Shown: positions 1-9,160, counted from the first letter of the stretch. The stretch is DNA of 64,000 nt from Sphingomicrobium astaxanthinifaciens (GCF_022865105.1 NZ_JAKNYM010000002.1:1087501-1151500), one strand, 5' to 3'. Translations and numbers: made by a program. The notes: generated from the sequence alone by a model not told the origin.

Positions 1-88
1 CGAGGAAGGCGATCTGCGCCAGGGTGGTCCAGCCGTCGTGGCGCGGTTCGGCGGGGAGCGGGGTCAGGTCGTCATGCGGCTCGGTCAT
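1..88 (-). CDS. Hypothetical protein, N-terminal fragment cut by window edge
   Basis: Reading the minus strand from an ATG at 88 gives about 29 codons beginning MTEPHDDLTPLPAEPRHDG and running off the window. Short proteins opening with a 'LP-x-EPRHDGW' segment are familiar in sphingomonads, often as uncharacterised proteins with a helix-turn-helix-like region, but too little is present to assign a domain. The start is chosen because it opens an uninterrupted frame; upstream there is only non-coding sequence. No function is proposed. Confidence 0.45.
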   Translation of the reverse strand, partial: MTEPHDDLTPLPAEPRHDGWTTLAQIAFL

Positions 89-296
89 GGCGCGCATTGA
101 ATCAGGAAAGGGGCGTGTAGGACAGGGGGCGGCTAGTCTGCCGAGGGATGGGTGCTAGCAACCCCGAAGCGAACTTAACTTCCGACCGGGCTGCAAACGA
201 CCCCAACAAGCGTACAGACACGATCAAGTGTGATCTGGGACTGCGGGAGACAACAAACCGTCCAAGATTTCGCCAAGACTCTAGCTATCACAATAT

Positions 297-340
297 AAAA
301 AGACCGATTGGCTCGCGTCACAACGTCGAGCCAATCGGTC
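297..340 (-). terminator. Rho-independent terminator downstream of PD40 pseudogene
   Basis: A perfect 14-bp inverted repeat (GACCGATTGGCTCG at 302-315 and its complement at 327-340) encloses an 11-nt loop. Read on the minus strand it is followed by five U residues and further A/U bases. It lies 24 bases after the stop codon of the restored pseudogene frame, so it fits as that gene's terminator. Confidence 0.8.
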
Positions 341-363
341 CTGTAGATCATCAGCTATATTGA

Positions 364-1174
364 TCAGCGATCTGTGGGAACTTCTCTAAAACGAAACCGA
401 TCACTTTTCCCGGTCTCCTTACTTCGTGTAGAAAACCAAATGTCTGGCAGAGGTGTGATGTTTCCTGCTCGACCGGACGCGAAAATGATGAAGCTCCCGT
501 CCCAGCTGATATAGGGCCGCGCGTCGAATCCGGGTCCGCTGAGTTCGGAGAGGTGGATAGCAGGTCCGAAATCCTCGGAGGTGCTTTCACGCGTTGCGTA
601 AGGGCCCGCCGTCGATGCTCATATAAAGCCTACCACCTTGCCCCGCCAGACCGCTGGGTGGACGACGCGTGAAGATCATCACCTCTTGCCCGTTTTCCTC
701 GTAAAAGGTTGGCGTTTCCTCCAACATCCCTGGCGTATTGATGTTGGGCCCGAGGCGGGTGGGTACGCTCCAGCCGTCCCGGCCCATTCGAGTGACATAG
801 ATATCATAGGCGAGGTCATCGCGATCACTGGAGAAGTATAATTTCTTGCCCGGCATCAAGGTGGGGCAGGCCTCGTTTGCGTCCGGTCGATTGACTGGCG
901 CAGGCAGAGGAGAAGCTGGACCGAATTCGTCAGCACGGCTGTTCCGGCTGGCCATGAAAAGGTCCTGGCTGCCGTTGCGATTCGAGTTGAAGACGATGGT
1001 CAGGCCATCAGGCGAATGGCTGGCGCATCCATCGACTACGGCCGTGTTGATATCGGGATTCGATATGACGTTGAGGTTTTGAGGAGGATTCCAAACCTGC
1101 CAGTTTTTCGCGGTAGCGCCGGAAACGCAGAAAAAAGCGAACAAAGACGATGTGATTAGAAGCTTTTTAGTCAT
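364..1174 (-). pseudogene. Secreted PD40/TolB-type beta-propeller protein, frameshifted
   Basis: The first 195 codons (1174 to 587) encode a signal peptide (hydrophobic, ending near SGATA) followed by PD40-like repeats with typical phrases such as SPDGLTIVF, PGKKLYFSSDRD and GRLYMSIDGGP. The frame then stops at 587. In the neighbouring frame the repeats continue without a break (GGPYATRESTSEDFGPA, DARPYISWDGSFIIFASGR, PDIWFSTRSKE) to a stop at 364. Removing one T near 599-601 restores a single ORF of about 269 residues. A Shine-Dalgarno TAGGAG precedes the ATG by about 6 bases, and a strong terminator follows at 297-340. Such proteins are usually periplasmic or secreted, with no fixed enzymatic role. 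The region is less G+C-rich than its surroundings, suggesting acquisition. A sequencing error cannot be excluded. Confidence 0.8.
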
Positions 1175-1370
1175 GACATCACTCCTAAGTTCACCCTGCG
1201 GGGGATGTGCGCGAACGACACCCCGGCTTTGAGTCGAAGGCGTCTCGGCACATCGACCTGGAAAGAGCGCCTAGATTTCTGGAAAGTCAAATATAACTAA
1301 CGCAGATCAATGTTTGCATTAGTATATTGGCCGAGCATTTTTACGCTTCCCAGCCCCTTCACTGCGTTCG

Positions 1371-2696
1371 TCACTCGCTCGGGATGAGCGTGATCGCGTC
1401 CTGCCGCCCGTCGAGGTAGCGCACGGTTTCGCCATCGAACCATGCGTCTTCCTCGCTGCGGAAATCGACCCGTCGGCCGCCCCATTCGGGGACCGCATTG
1501 TAGGTGGTCAGCTCGATCGACCAGGCGGTGTCGGCGCGGACCGGGGCGGCGCCGCGCGGGTCGGCCTCCTGATTGTCCCAGAAGCCGATGGCGGGGCCGG
1601 CGCCGTGGCCGTGCAGCCCGATGGGGTGCGAGTAGATCGACGGGTCGTAGCCCTCGGCGATCGCCTGTGCACGGGCGCGCGCGAGGATGGTATTGCCGGG
1701 CTCGCCCTCGCGAAAACTTTCCCGCAGGATGTCGGCGACGCGCTTGGTGGCCTCGAGGCCTGCGCGAAGGCCCGCGGGGGCCTGCGTCTCGCCGGGCTTG
1801 AGGACGTAGGCAAGGTGCTGGGTGTCGGTGTTGAGGCGCAAATAGGTGAGGCCGAAGTCGGTCCACAGCAGGTCGCCGGGCTCGATCACCCGATCGTTGT
1901 AGAGCATGCCCTCTTCGCCCTCGCGCTGGATGGCGACGCTGGGGTGGAACCACGGCTGGAGCCCGAGGCGCGCGAGCCGCTCGCGCATCCACCAGCGCAC
2001 TTGCGAGGTGGTGGTCACGCCGGGGGTGATGACCTGGCGGGAGAAGGCCTCGGCGATGATGGCGTGGGCGATGCGCACGATGCCGGGGTAGAGGGCGAGC
2101 TCGGTCGGGGTGCGGGTCTCGAGCCAGCGGATGGAGAGATCCTCGCCCGAGATGATGCGCTCTTCCAGATGGTCGGGGAGCGCGTCCATCATCAGCTTCC
2201 ACTGGCTGTGGGTCATGCCGTCAGCGAAGGCCGAGAGGTCGGAGGTGTTGACGGCGATGGTCTCGGGATCGCGGTCGGCGATGAGCTCGGCGAGCGCGGC
2301 CCACTGGTCGGGCTGGTCGGCGGGATCCCAGCTGACCTCGAAGAAATCGGCGATGCCGTAGCGCGAGACGCTAAGCCGCTCGATCGGCTGGCCCTCGCCG
2401 GGGTCGTGGAAGACGAGGATGGTGCGGCGGCGCGCCGAAAATTCCTCGCCGCTCAACATCGAGGCGGTGACGGGGTCCTCGAAATACTCGCGCGCCATCA
2501 GTACCCACAGGTCGACGCCCTCGGCGCGCATGACGGCTGGCAGGACGGTCTCGAAACGCTCGGCGAGGATGCGGTCGATGACCTCGGCGCGCTCCTTCAT
2601 CGGCAGGATGGCGGGAAGGGAGGGCGCGGGGTCCTCGACGTCAGTGAGCGGGAGGATGGGCTGGGCGGCGCCTAGGGCGAGGGCAAGGCTGAGCAT
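1371..2696 (-). CDS. Secreted M24-family metallopeptidase (Xaa-Pro aminopeptidase/creatinase fold)
   Basis: This 441-residue protein has a short hydrophobic N-terminus (LSLALALGAAQ), suggesting export. Its C-terminal half is a pita-bread M24 domain. Likely metal ligands are D280 in LLWTDFGL, D291 in NTDTQH, a His in PIGLHGHGAGP (about 362), E395 in WSIEL and E416 in RSEED. M24 enzymes hydrolyse peptides with proline at position 2 or act as related hydrolases; the substrate here is unknown. The only in-frame start is ATG at 2696, which lies 2 bases from a strong hairpin (2699-2727) and lacks a clear Shine-Dalgarno, so translation may be inefficient or regulated. rimO lies immediately upstream on the same strand, so the two may be co-transcribed. 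Confidence 0.85.
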   Translation of the reverse strand: MLSLALALGAAQPILPLTDVEDPAPSLPAILPMKERAEVIDRILAERFETVLPAVMRAEGVDLWVLMAREYFEDPVTASMLSGEEFSARRRTILVFHDPGEGQPIERLSVSRYGIADFFEVSWDPADQPDQWAALAELIADRDPETIAVNTSDLSAFADGMTHSQWKLMMDALPDHLEERIISGEDLSIRWLETRTPTELALYPGIVRIAHAIIAEAFSRQVITPGVTTTSQVRWWMRERLARLGLQPWFHPSVAIQREGEEGMLYNDRVIEPGDLLWTDFGLTYLRLNTDTQHLAYVLKPGETQAPAGLRAGLEATKRVADILRESFREGEPGNTILARARAQAIAEGYDPSIYSHPIGLHGHGAGPAIGFWDNQEADPRGAAPVRADTAWSIELTTYNAVPEWGGRRVDFRSEEDAWFDGETVRYLDGRQDAITLIPSE

Positions 2697-2698
2697 AT

Positions 2699-2727
2699 AC
2701 GGTCCCGACTGTTCGTGTCGGGACCGT
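2699..2727. repeat. Perfect 11-bp hairpin abutting a start codon
   Basis: ACGGTCCCGAC (2699-2709) and its reverse complement (2717-2727) flank a 7-nt loop, between the end of rimO and the ATG of the M24 peptidase. There is no U-tract after it on either strand, so it does not look like an ordinary Rho-independent terminator. In the minus-strand transcript it ends 2 bases before the start codon. Confidence 0.6.
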
Positions 2728-2757
2728 TATAAGCGTGGATGAGGGCGAGGCTAGAGG

Positions 2758-4113
2758 CTAGGCGACGGGCGCGCCAAACAGGTCGTGCTCGTCGGCGTCC
2801 TCGATCGTCACGCGGGCAAAATCGCCGGGCTGGAGGTGGCCGGCGTCGCGCAGGTGCACCTCGCCGTCGATCTCGGGCGCGTCGGCCTTCGAGCGGCCGG
2901 TGGCACCGCCGGTCTCGGGATCGACGAGGTCGATGATGACGTCCTGCGTGGAGCCGATCTTGGCCTTGAGCTTGTCGGCGCTGATCTTCGCGGTGAGCTC
3001 CATCAGGCGGGCGTAGCGCTCTTCCTTGACCTCTTCGGGGACCGCGCCGGGCAGGTCGTTGGCCGCCGCGCCCTCGACGGGTTCGAAGCGGAAGGCGCCG
3101 ACGCGGTCGAGCTGCGCTTCGGTGAGCCAGTCCATGAGATATTGGAAGTCTTCCTCGGTCTCGCCGGGGAAGCCGAGGACGAAGCTCGAGCGCACCGCGA
3201 TGTCGGGGCAGATCGAGCGCCAGTGCGCGAGGCGCTCGAGCACCTTGGCCTCGTTGGCGGGGCGGCGCATCGCCTTCAGGACCTTGGGGCTGGCGTGCTG
3301 GAAGGGGATGTCGAGATAGGGGGTGAGCTTGCCCTCCGCCATCAGCGGGATGACGCGGTCGACATGGGGGTAGGGGTAGACATAGTGGAGGCGGATCCAC
3401 GGGGTCTCGCCCTCGGGGGTCTTGAGGTTGCCGAGATGCTCGGCCAGGTCGAGCATGCGGGCGGAAATTTCCTCGCCCTTCCAGTTCCACGTCTGGTTCT
3501 TGAGGTCGATGCCGTAGGCCGAGGTGTCCTGGCTGATGACCAGCAGTTCCCTGGTGCCCGCGGCGACGAGCTTCTCGGCCTCGCGCAGCACCGCATCGGG
3601 GCGCCGGCTGGCGAGGTCGCCGCGAATGCTCGGAATGATGCAGAAGCTGCAGCGGTGGTTGCAGCCTTCGCTGATCTTCACATAGCTGTAGTGGCGCGGG
3701 GTGAGCTTGGCCTCGGGCAGCTGCGGGACGAGGTCGACATAGGGGCTGAGGCTGGGCGGGACCGCCTCGTGCACCGCGCCGACGACCTGTTCGTACTGCT
3801 GGGGGCCGGTGACCGCGAGCACCTTGGGGTGCGTCTTCATGATGAGGTCGGCCTCGTTGCCGAGGCAGCCGGTGACGATGACGCGGCCGTTTTCGGCGAT
3901 CGCCTCGCCGATCGCCTCGAGGCTTTCCTCCTTGGCGCTGTCGAGGAAGCCGCAGGTGTTGACGAGCACGACGTCGGCGCCGTCATAGTCGGGGCTCATG
4001 GCATAGCCGTCGGCGCGCAGCCTGGTGAGGATGCGTTCGGAATCGACCAGCGCCTTGGGACAGCCGAGCGAAACCATGCCCACTTTGGGCGGCGAGGGGA
4101 TCTTGGTTGCCAT
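2758..4113 (-). CDS. rimO: Ribosomal protein S12 methylthiotransferase RimO
   Basis: RimO is a radical-SAM enzyme that adds a methylthio group to the conserved aspartate of ribosomal protein S12. The 451-residue protein has the N-terminal MTTase domain with three cluster cysteines (C18 in SLGCPKA, C54 in NTCGF, C83 in TGCLG), the radical-SAM motif C151-x3-C155-x2-C158 in [11 protein letters not shown], and a C-terminal TRAM-like segment (about 385-451). Length and motif order match RimO rather than MiaB: the [12 protein letters not shown] opening and IPSIRG after the radical-SAM motif are typical. It lies upstream of the M24 peptidase gene on the same strand. Confidence 0.97.
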   Translation of the reverse strand: MATKIPSPPKVGMVSLGCPKALVDSERILTRLRADGYAMSPDYDGADVVLVNTCGFLDSAKEESLEAIGEAIAENGRVIVTGCLGNEADLIMKTHPKVLAVTGPQQYEQVVGAVHEAVPPSLSPYVDLVPQLPEAKLTPRHYSYVKISEGCNHRCSFCIIPSIRGDLASRRPDAVLREAEKLVAAGTRELLVISQDTSAYGIDLKNQTWNWKGEEISARMLDLAEHLGNLKTPEGETPWIRLHYVYPYPHVDRVIPLMAEGKLTPYLDIPFQHASPKVLKAMRRPANEAKVLERLAHWRSICPDIAVRSSFVLGFPGETEEDFQYLMDWLTEAQLDRVGAFRFEPVEGAAANDLPGAVPEEVKEERYARLMELTAKISADKLKAKIGSTQDVIIDLVDPETGGATGRSKADAPEIDGEVHLRDAGHLQPGDFARVTIEDADEHDLFGAPVA

Positions 4114-4166
4114 GATGGCCGCGCCCTTACGGACAAATTGCGGCGAAATCCAGAACCTTCAGATGC

Positions 4167-5636
4167 TTAATAGGTCTCGGCGGTCAGCTCGACCGCGTCG
4201 AAGTTGCCTGCGGCAAGGTCCTCGGGCCGGATCCAATATTGGTAGACGCCCTCGTCGAAATGATGGCCGATCGGGATATTGGCCCCCAGTTCGAGGAGCA
4301 GCAGCCATTCGCCGACGCGTTCCTCGGCCTCCATCTGCACGAAGGTGGGGGCGGAAAAGGCGCGCGCGTCGCCGGCGCTGAAGCGGTGGCGGTGGCGCAC
4401 CATGGCGAGCGCGGCTTCCCCGACCGGCTCGCCCGCCGACAGGCTGGCCTCGATCGCGTCGACCGTGATCGCCTCGAGGCAGGGGGCCGAGAATTTGTGG
4501 TGGCGGCGCAGCAGCTTCCAGAAGTCGTTGGCAGCGGTGCGCGACAGGTCGCGGCCCGCCTTGTGCGCGCGCTCGATCTTGCCGCGCCAAGTCTTGAGAT
4601 CGGCGGCGAGCGCCTTGGCTTCCTTCTGGTTGCCGGGGCGCTCGGCGCTGGCCTGGAGCCGCGCGAGGTGGCCGCAGGCGATGCGGATCGAGCGCCAGCT
4701 GGCGGGGAAGGCCTCAAAGGGGCGGTTGGGCTTGCCCTGCGCGTCGAGGCTGACCTTGAAGGGCGCGCAATCGCCGAGCTCGGATTCGAGCGTGGCGACC
4801 TGCGCGGCGGCGGTGTCGCGGTCGATCGCGCCGGGCCAGAAGGGCTGGTCCTGCATCTCGTCGCGGTCGGGGCGGGCGTGGAGGACGACCGGCTCGAAGC
4901 TCCAGTAGGGGAGCAGGCGCGGCCAGTCCTCGGCCGTCGACGGCCAGCCCCAGACGGCAGGGCTTTCATAGAGGTGGGGGAGCGCGGCGGGGGCGAGCGG
5001 CTGGTCGGCGGCGACATGGACGACCTTCCACTGCCAATAGGCGCCCCAGTGCAGGTCCATGAAGAAGAGGAGGCGGCCGCTGGCGGGGAGCAGCTGGAAG
5101 CTGGCCGCGGCGGGCACCTCGGCGCAATCGAGCGAGGCGATGAAGGACAAGGCGCGCTCTTCGCCCTCGGGGGTGGTGAAGGTGGGCCATTCGAAGCCCT
5201 CGGGGACCTGCGGCACGCCGCCCCAGTGGCTGCCATGGTCGAGGAGGGGCGGGAGGTGCTGACGGAACATGACCGCCTGTTCGCGCGCCCGGCGCAGCGC
5301 GGGATGGGCGCGGCGCGGCCGCGGCGGGGCGGCGGGCGCGGTGGCGGCGTCAAGAGGCTCGATCGCGTCTACGGGCGCGAGTTCGGTCTCGATCCGGTCC
5401 TGGAGGTCGTGGACCTCGTTGGATTCGGGCGGCGCGGTCGCCGCATCCTCGGCGGGTCGCGGGGCCGGGCGCGCGGGCCGGGGCGGGAGCTTGGGGGGCT
5501 TGGCGAACTTTTCCTCGGCGGCCATTTCCTGCGCCTGTCCGGCGAGCCGCGCGAGCCGCGTCGCGGCCTGTTCGGGCGCATCGCGGTGATCTGGCGTTGA
5601 ACGGCGCTTGCCGAATGTCTTCCTAATCATGGCCAC
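4167..5636 (-). CDS. DUF1963 (YwqG-like) family protein
   Basis: This is a 489-residue soluble protein. The first ~115 residues are low-complexity and rich in Pro, Ala and Arg (likely disordered); the rest carries a DUF1963/YwqG-type domain. Recognisable pieces are LPPLLDHGSHWGGVPQVPEG, LSFIASLDC, GRLLFFMDLH and a tryptophan-rich AVWGWPS stretch, as in that family, whose biochemical role is unknown. No signal peptide or membrane segment is visible. It sits alone between rimO and a potassium-channel gene on the same strand. The start ATG at 5636 (MAMIRK) follows AGGGGTGGCC; a second Met two codons in could also serve. Confidence 0.75.
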   Translation of the reverse strand: MAMIRKTFGKRRSTPDHRDAPEQAATRLARLAGQAQEMAAEEKFAKPPKLPPRPARPAPRPAEDAATAPPESNEVHDLQDRIETELAPVDAIEPLDAATAPAAPPRPRRAHPALRRAREQAVMFRQHLPPLLDHGSHWGGVPQVPEGFEWPTFTTPEGEERALSFIASLDCAEVPAAASFQLLPASGRLLFFMDLHWGAYWQWKVVHVAADQPLAPAALPHLYESPAVWGWPSTAEDWPRLLPYWSFEPVVLHARPDRDEMQDQPFWPGAIDRDTAAAQVATLESELGDCAPFKVSLDAQGKPNRPFEAFPASWRSIRIACGHLARLQASAERPGNQKEAKALAADLKTWRGKIERAHKAGRDLSRTAANDFWKLLRRHHKFSAPCLEAITVDAIEASLSAGEPVGEAALAMVRHRHRFSAGDARAFSAPTFVQMEAEERVGEWLLLLELGANIPIGHHFDEGVYQYWIRPEDLAAGNFDAVELTAETY

Positions 5637-5710
5637 CCCTTATCTGATGGGATGGTGACGAGAAGAGGTTTCGGAAGTGTATACTTTGGCGGAACGACCG
5701 GCGTAGAGTT

Positions 5711-6784
5711 TCAGCCGGTCTTGCAGGCGGGGAAGGCGTGGCCGGGGATGATTTCGATGATGCGGTCGCCGGCGCGCAGTTCCTTGGCGCCTTCTTCCCA
5801 GAAGCCGATCGCCTTGCCCTCGCGCAGGATGCGCACCCCGAGCCCGATTGCGGCGTCGGACAGCGACTTGCCGATCTCGAACTTCTCGATCTCGCGTTCG
5901 TGCAGGCGGACGCGGCCGGTAGCCGAGGCGAGGTCGGCCATATAGTCGGCGATCCCCGCGCCATGCGCGCTGCCCGCGAGCAGGAGGCCGGCGAAGCTGG
6001 TCGGGTTGATCACGGTGGTGGCCCCCGCCGCGCGGGCGGGAAACTCGTTGTCCTCGGCGCGCACCGCGAGGCTGATGTGCAGCTTGGGACACAAATGGCG
6101 CGCGGTCAGGCAGATGAGGATCGAGGTATCGTCGCGCCCTGCCGAGATGATCATCGTCGAGGCCTGCCGCAGCCGCACCGCCTCCATCGTCTCGTCGCGA
6201 GTAGCGTCGGCCTGGAGGACGATGCAGCCCATCCGCTCGGCCTTGGCGATGCTGTCGGGGTTGAGGTCGACGACCACGATCTTGCGCGGGTCCTCGCCGC
6301 GCGCGATGAGTTCATCGACCGCCTCGCCGCCGGAGGTGCCGAAGCCCGCCACCACGATATGGCCGGTCAGGGTGCGTTGCAGTCGTCGCATGAGGAAGGT
6401 GTCCCAGGTTCGCTTGATGACGAAGGTGTAGGCGGTGCCGGCGAGGATCAAGATGAAGAAGATGCGCGCGGGCGTGACGACGAGCGCGTCGAACAGGCGC
6501 GCGCGTTCGGTCACCGGCACGATGTCGCCATAGCCGGTGGTGGTCGCCGAGATCATCGTGAAATAGATCACGTCGGCGAAGGACAGCTGCCCGTCGGCAT
6601 GGTCGACGAAGCTGTCGCGTTCGATCCAGTGGACCGCGATGATGAAGGACAGGAGCGCGAACAGGAGCCCGATGCGGATCCCGAACTGCGCCCAGCCCGA
6701 CAGCGGGCTCTTCTGGCGCAGGAGGGGAATCTGCTGCCCGAGGCGGGGCGCCGGGGCAGTGGCGGGGCGCTCTTTGCGGTCCAT
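5711..6784 (-). CDS. Potassium channel protein with TrkA-N (RCK) domain
   Basis: The 357-residue protein has a two-helix pore module: one membrane segment at about 36-52, the selectivity filter TTTGYGD at 81-87, and a second helix at about 98-122. A cytosolic RCK/TrkA-N domain follows, with nucleotide motif VVAGFGTSGG (about 145-153) and acidic VVDLNPD, and then a C-terminal TrkA-C-like region. This is the architecture of Kch/MthK-type K+ channels, gated by ligands bound to the RCK domain, in the inner membrane. It appears monocistronic, with short gaps to both neighbours. Confidence 0.92.
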   Translation of the reverse strand: MDRKERPATAPAPRLGQQIPLLRQKSPLSGWAQFGIRIGLLFALLSFIIAVHWIERDSFVDHADGQLSFADVIYFTMISATTTGYGDIVPVTERARLFDALVVTPARIFFILILAGTAYTFVIKRTWDTFLMRRLQRTLTGHIVVAGFGTSGGEAVDELIARGEDPRKIVVVDLNPDSIAKAERMGCIVLQADATRDETMEAVRLRQASTMIISAGRDDTSILICLTARHLCPKLHISLAVRAEDNEFPARAAGATTVINPTSFAGLLLAGSAHGAGIADYMADLASATGRVRLHEREIEKFEIGKSLSDAAIGLGVRILREGKAIGFWEEGAKELRAGDRIIEIIPGHAFPACKTG

Positions 6785-6923
6785 CCTCGTCCCTTAAGCG
6801 GCTTTTGAAGGCGAGGAAAGATGTCTCTGCGCGGCGGGCGCGGCGGCCAAAGGGGGGCTATCGCCCAGGCGCGCCGCGGCCTCCTCGCGCCGTGCCTCCC
6901 ATGCCGCGACGCGACGGCATCGC

Positions 6924-8909
6924 TCAGACGTCGATCGCGCCCTCGTCGAGCCCGGGGGCCTCGGCCTGGATGAAGGCGAAGCGATGCTCGGGTTTCTTGC
7001 CCATCAGCCGGTCGACCACGTCGCGCGCGGGCTGCTGGTCCTGGTAGTCGGCGGGCAGGGTGATGCGGATGAGGCTGCGGCTCGCGGGATCCATGGTGGT
7101 CTCCTTGAGCTGGCCGGGGTTCATCTCGCCGAGCCCCTTGAAGCGCGCGACCTCGACCTTCTTGCCCTTGAAGTGCTTTTCCTCGAGCTCGGCGCGGTGC
7201 GCATCGTCGCGCGCGTAGAGCGATTTCGACCCCGAGGTCAGGCGGTAGAGCGGGGGCTGCGCGAGGAAGAGCCGCCCGCGCTTCACCAACTCGGGCATCT
7301 CCTGGAAGAAGAAGGTCATCAGCAAGGTGGCGATATGCGCGCCGTCGACGTCGGCGTCGGTCATGATGATGATCTTGTCGTAGCGCAGCGCGTCATCGTC
7401 ATAATCGTCGCGCAGCCCGCAGCCGAGCGCGAGGCTCAGGTCGGCGATTTCCTGGTTGGCGCGGATCTTGTCGCGCGTCGCGCTGGCGACGTTGAGGATT
7501 TTGCCGCGGATCGGCAGGATCGCCTGCGTCTTGCGATTGCGCGCCTGCTTGGCGCTGCCGCCCGCCGAATCGCCCTCGACGATGAATAGTTCGGTCTCGC
7601 CCTCGTCGGAGCCCGAATTGGCGCAGTCGGTGAGCTTGCCGGGCAGGCGCAGCTTCTTGGCGCTGGTCGCGGTCTTGCGCTTGACCTCGCGCTCGGCGCG
7701 GCGCCGGAGGCGCTCGTCCATCCGTTCGAGCACGGCGCCCAGCAGCGCGCGCCCGCGGTCCATGTTGTCGGCGAGATAATGGTCGAAATGGTCGCGCACC
7801 GCATTCTCGACGAAGCGCGCCGCCTCGAGGCTGGTCAGCCGGTCCTTGGTCTGGCTCTGGAAATGGGGATCGCGGATGAAGACCGAGAGCAGGCACTCGA
7901 TCCCGCCGAACAGGTCGTCGGCGTTGATCTTGGCCGCCTTCTTCTCGCCGACGAGGTCGCCGAACGCGCGCAGCCCCTTGGTCAGCGCGGCGCGCAGCCC
8001 CGCCTCGTGGGTGCCCCCGTCGGGGGTGGGGATGGTGTTGCAGTAATAGCGCTGATAGCCGTCGGTCCACAGCGGCCAGGAGATCGCCCATTCGCAGCGG
8101 CCCTGCCCGTCGGGAAAGTCCTGGCTGCCGGTGAAGGGCGGGGTGGTGATCATCCCGCGCTCGCCGAGCATCTCGGCAAGATGGTCGGCGAGCCCGTTGT
8201 CGAACTTGAAGACCGCCTGCTCGGGCACCTCGTCGGTGGCGAGCGCGGGAGCGCATTTCCAGCGGATCTCGACCCCGCCGTAGAGATAGGCCTTCGAGCG
8301 CGCGAGGTCGTGCAGCCGCTTGGGGTTGAAGCGCGCCTCCTTGCCGAAGATCTCGGGGTCGGGGGTGAAGCTGACCTTGGTGCCGCGGCGGTTGGGGGCG
8401 GCGCCGACCTCCTCGAGCCGGCTCGTGGCATGCCCCCGCGCGAAGCATTGGCGGTAGAGCGTCTTGTCGCGCGCGACCTCGACCACCGTGTCGCTCGACA
8501 GCGCGTTGACGACGCTGACCCCGACCCCGTGAAGGCCGCCCGAGGTGGCATAGGCCTTGCCCTCGAACTTGCCGCCCGAGTGGAGCGTGGTGAGGATGAC
8601 CTCGAGCGCCGACTTGTCCTTGAACTTGGGATGCGGGTCGATCGGGATGCCGCGGCCGTTGTCAGCGATCGTCAGCCGGTTGCCCTCGTCGAGTTCGATC
8701 TCGATCCGGCTGGCGTGCCCGGCGACCGCCTCGTCCATCGAATTGTCGATCACCTCGGCGGCGAGGTGATGGAGCGCGCGCGCGTCGGTGCCGCCGATAT
8801 ACATGCCGGGGCGGCGGCGCACCGGCTCGAGCCCCTCGAGGACCTCGATCGAGGAGGCGTCGTAATCGGACGGGGTGGCGGGCGTGTTGGATTCGAACAG
8901 GTCTGACAT
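6924..8909 (-). CDS. parE: DNA topoisomerase IV subunit B
   Basis: ParE is the ATPase subunit of topoisomerase IV and decatenates daughter chromosomes with ParC. The 661-residue product has the GHKL ATPase domain (EVIDNSMDEA, DNGRGIP, GLHGVGVSVVNAL), the transducer region and the TOPRIM domain (IVEGDSAGG, then DADVDGAHI), followed by the GLGEMNP region. The chosen start is the MSDLFESNTP methionine at 8909; a longer in-frame reading from 8993 adds 28 low-complexity residues unlike the family. The transcript ends about 140 bases before the potassium channel start. Confidence 0.96.
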   Translation of the reverse strand: MSDLFESNTPATPSDYDASSIEVLEGLEPVRRRPGMYIGGTDARALHHLAAEVIDNSMDEAVAGHASRIEIELDEGNRLTIADNGRGIPIDPHPKFKDKSALEVILTTLHSGGKFEGKAYATSGGLHGVGVSVVNALSSDTVVEVARDKTLYRQCFARGHATSRLEEVGAAPNRRGTKVSFTPDPEIFGKEARFNPKRLHDLARSKAYLYGGVEIRWKCAPALATDEVPEQAVFKFDNGLADHLAEMLGERGMITTPPFTGSQDFPDGQGRCEWAISWPLWTDGYQRYYCNTIPTPDGGTHEAGLRAALTKGLRAFGDLVGEKKAAKINADDLFGGIECLLSVFIRDPHFQSQTKDRLTSLEAARFVENAVRDHFDHYLADNMDRGRALLGAVLERMDERLRRRAEREVKRKTATSAKKLRLPGKLTDCANSGSDEGETELFIVEGDSAGGSAKQARNRKTQAILPIRGKILNVASATRDKIRANQEIADLSLALGCGLRDDYDDDALRYDKIIIMTDADVDGAHIATLLMTFFFQEMPELVKRGRLFLAQPPLYRLTSGSKSLYARDDAHRAELEEKHFKGKKVEVARFKGLGEMNPGQLKETTMDPASRSLIRITLPADYQDQQPARDVVDRLMGKKPEHRFAFIQAEAPGLDEGAIDV

Positions 8910-9031
8910 CAGGCACCGGGTATAGGCGGGGCGACGCGCGCGTGCCAAGCGCCAAGCGGCGAGCGCGACAATGCCCCCCGCAAAGACGCGCAATCACGCG
9001 ATATTTGCATTTGCCCGGCGCTCGTCAAGAT

Positions 9032-9060
9032 CTTGAAATCGGGGAATTCCGAACAAAATT
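9032..9060 (+). promoter_or_regulatory. Possible RpoH (heat-shock sigma) promoter for hsp20
   Basis: CTTGAAA at 9032-9038 matches the heat-shock sigma -35 consensus. A weak CCGAACAA-type -10 lies about 12 bases downstream. The position, about 100 bases before the hsp20 start, suits a transcript carrying the thermometer leader. The -10 match is poor, so this is tentative. Confidence 0.4.
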
Positions 9061-9064
9061 CCTT

Positions 9065-9160
9065 GCTGCGCCGGATGCCAATCGGGTCCGGCGGCGGGTC
9101 GGTGCGAGACAGGCTCGTCCGCCCGCATCATGTTGCTCAATCAAGGAGGACATCCCATGC
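9065..9160 (+). promoter_or_regulatory. ROSE-type RNA thermometer in hsp20 leader
   Basis: The leader folds into successive hairpins. The first is CGCCGGA paired with TCCGGCG (9069-9094), and the second is GCGAG paired with GCTCG near 9104-9116. The terminal hairpin starts at 9125: GCAT(9125) pairs with ATGC(9157, containing the start codon), ATGT(9130) with ACAT(9150), and UGCU(9134-9137) faces the Shine-Dalgarno AGGA(9144-9147). UGCU opposite AGGA with an internal G-G pair is the signature of ROSE elements, which melt at heat shock to free the ribosome site of small heat-shock genes in alphaproteobacteria. The fold was made by eye. Confidence 0.7.

Noticed and set aside
148-363. 71-codon plus-strand ORF in the low-G+C patch
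   Set aside because: No ribosome site, no recognisable protein features, and it covers the terminator hairpin of the minus-strand pseudogene.
2785-4170. 461-codon ORF antisense to rimO
   Set aside because: It is a mirror of the high-G+C rimO codon pattern, full of Gly/Ala/Asp/Val, without family motifs or a ribosome site.
4239-5600. 453-codon ORF antisense to the DUF1963 gene
   Set aside because: Same G+C-driven antisense effect; the minus-strand frame has recognisable DUF1963 blocks.
9130-9156. Upstream ATG of hsp20 (nine extra residues)
   Set aside because: It is inside the thermometer stem, while ATG 9157 has AAGGAGG at correct spacing and matches the family N-terminus.
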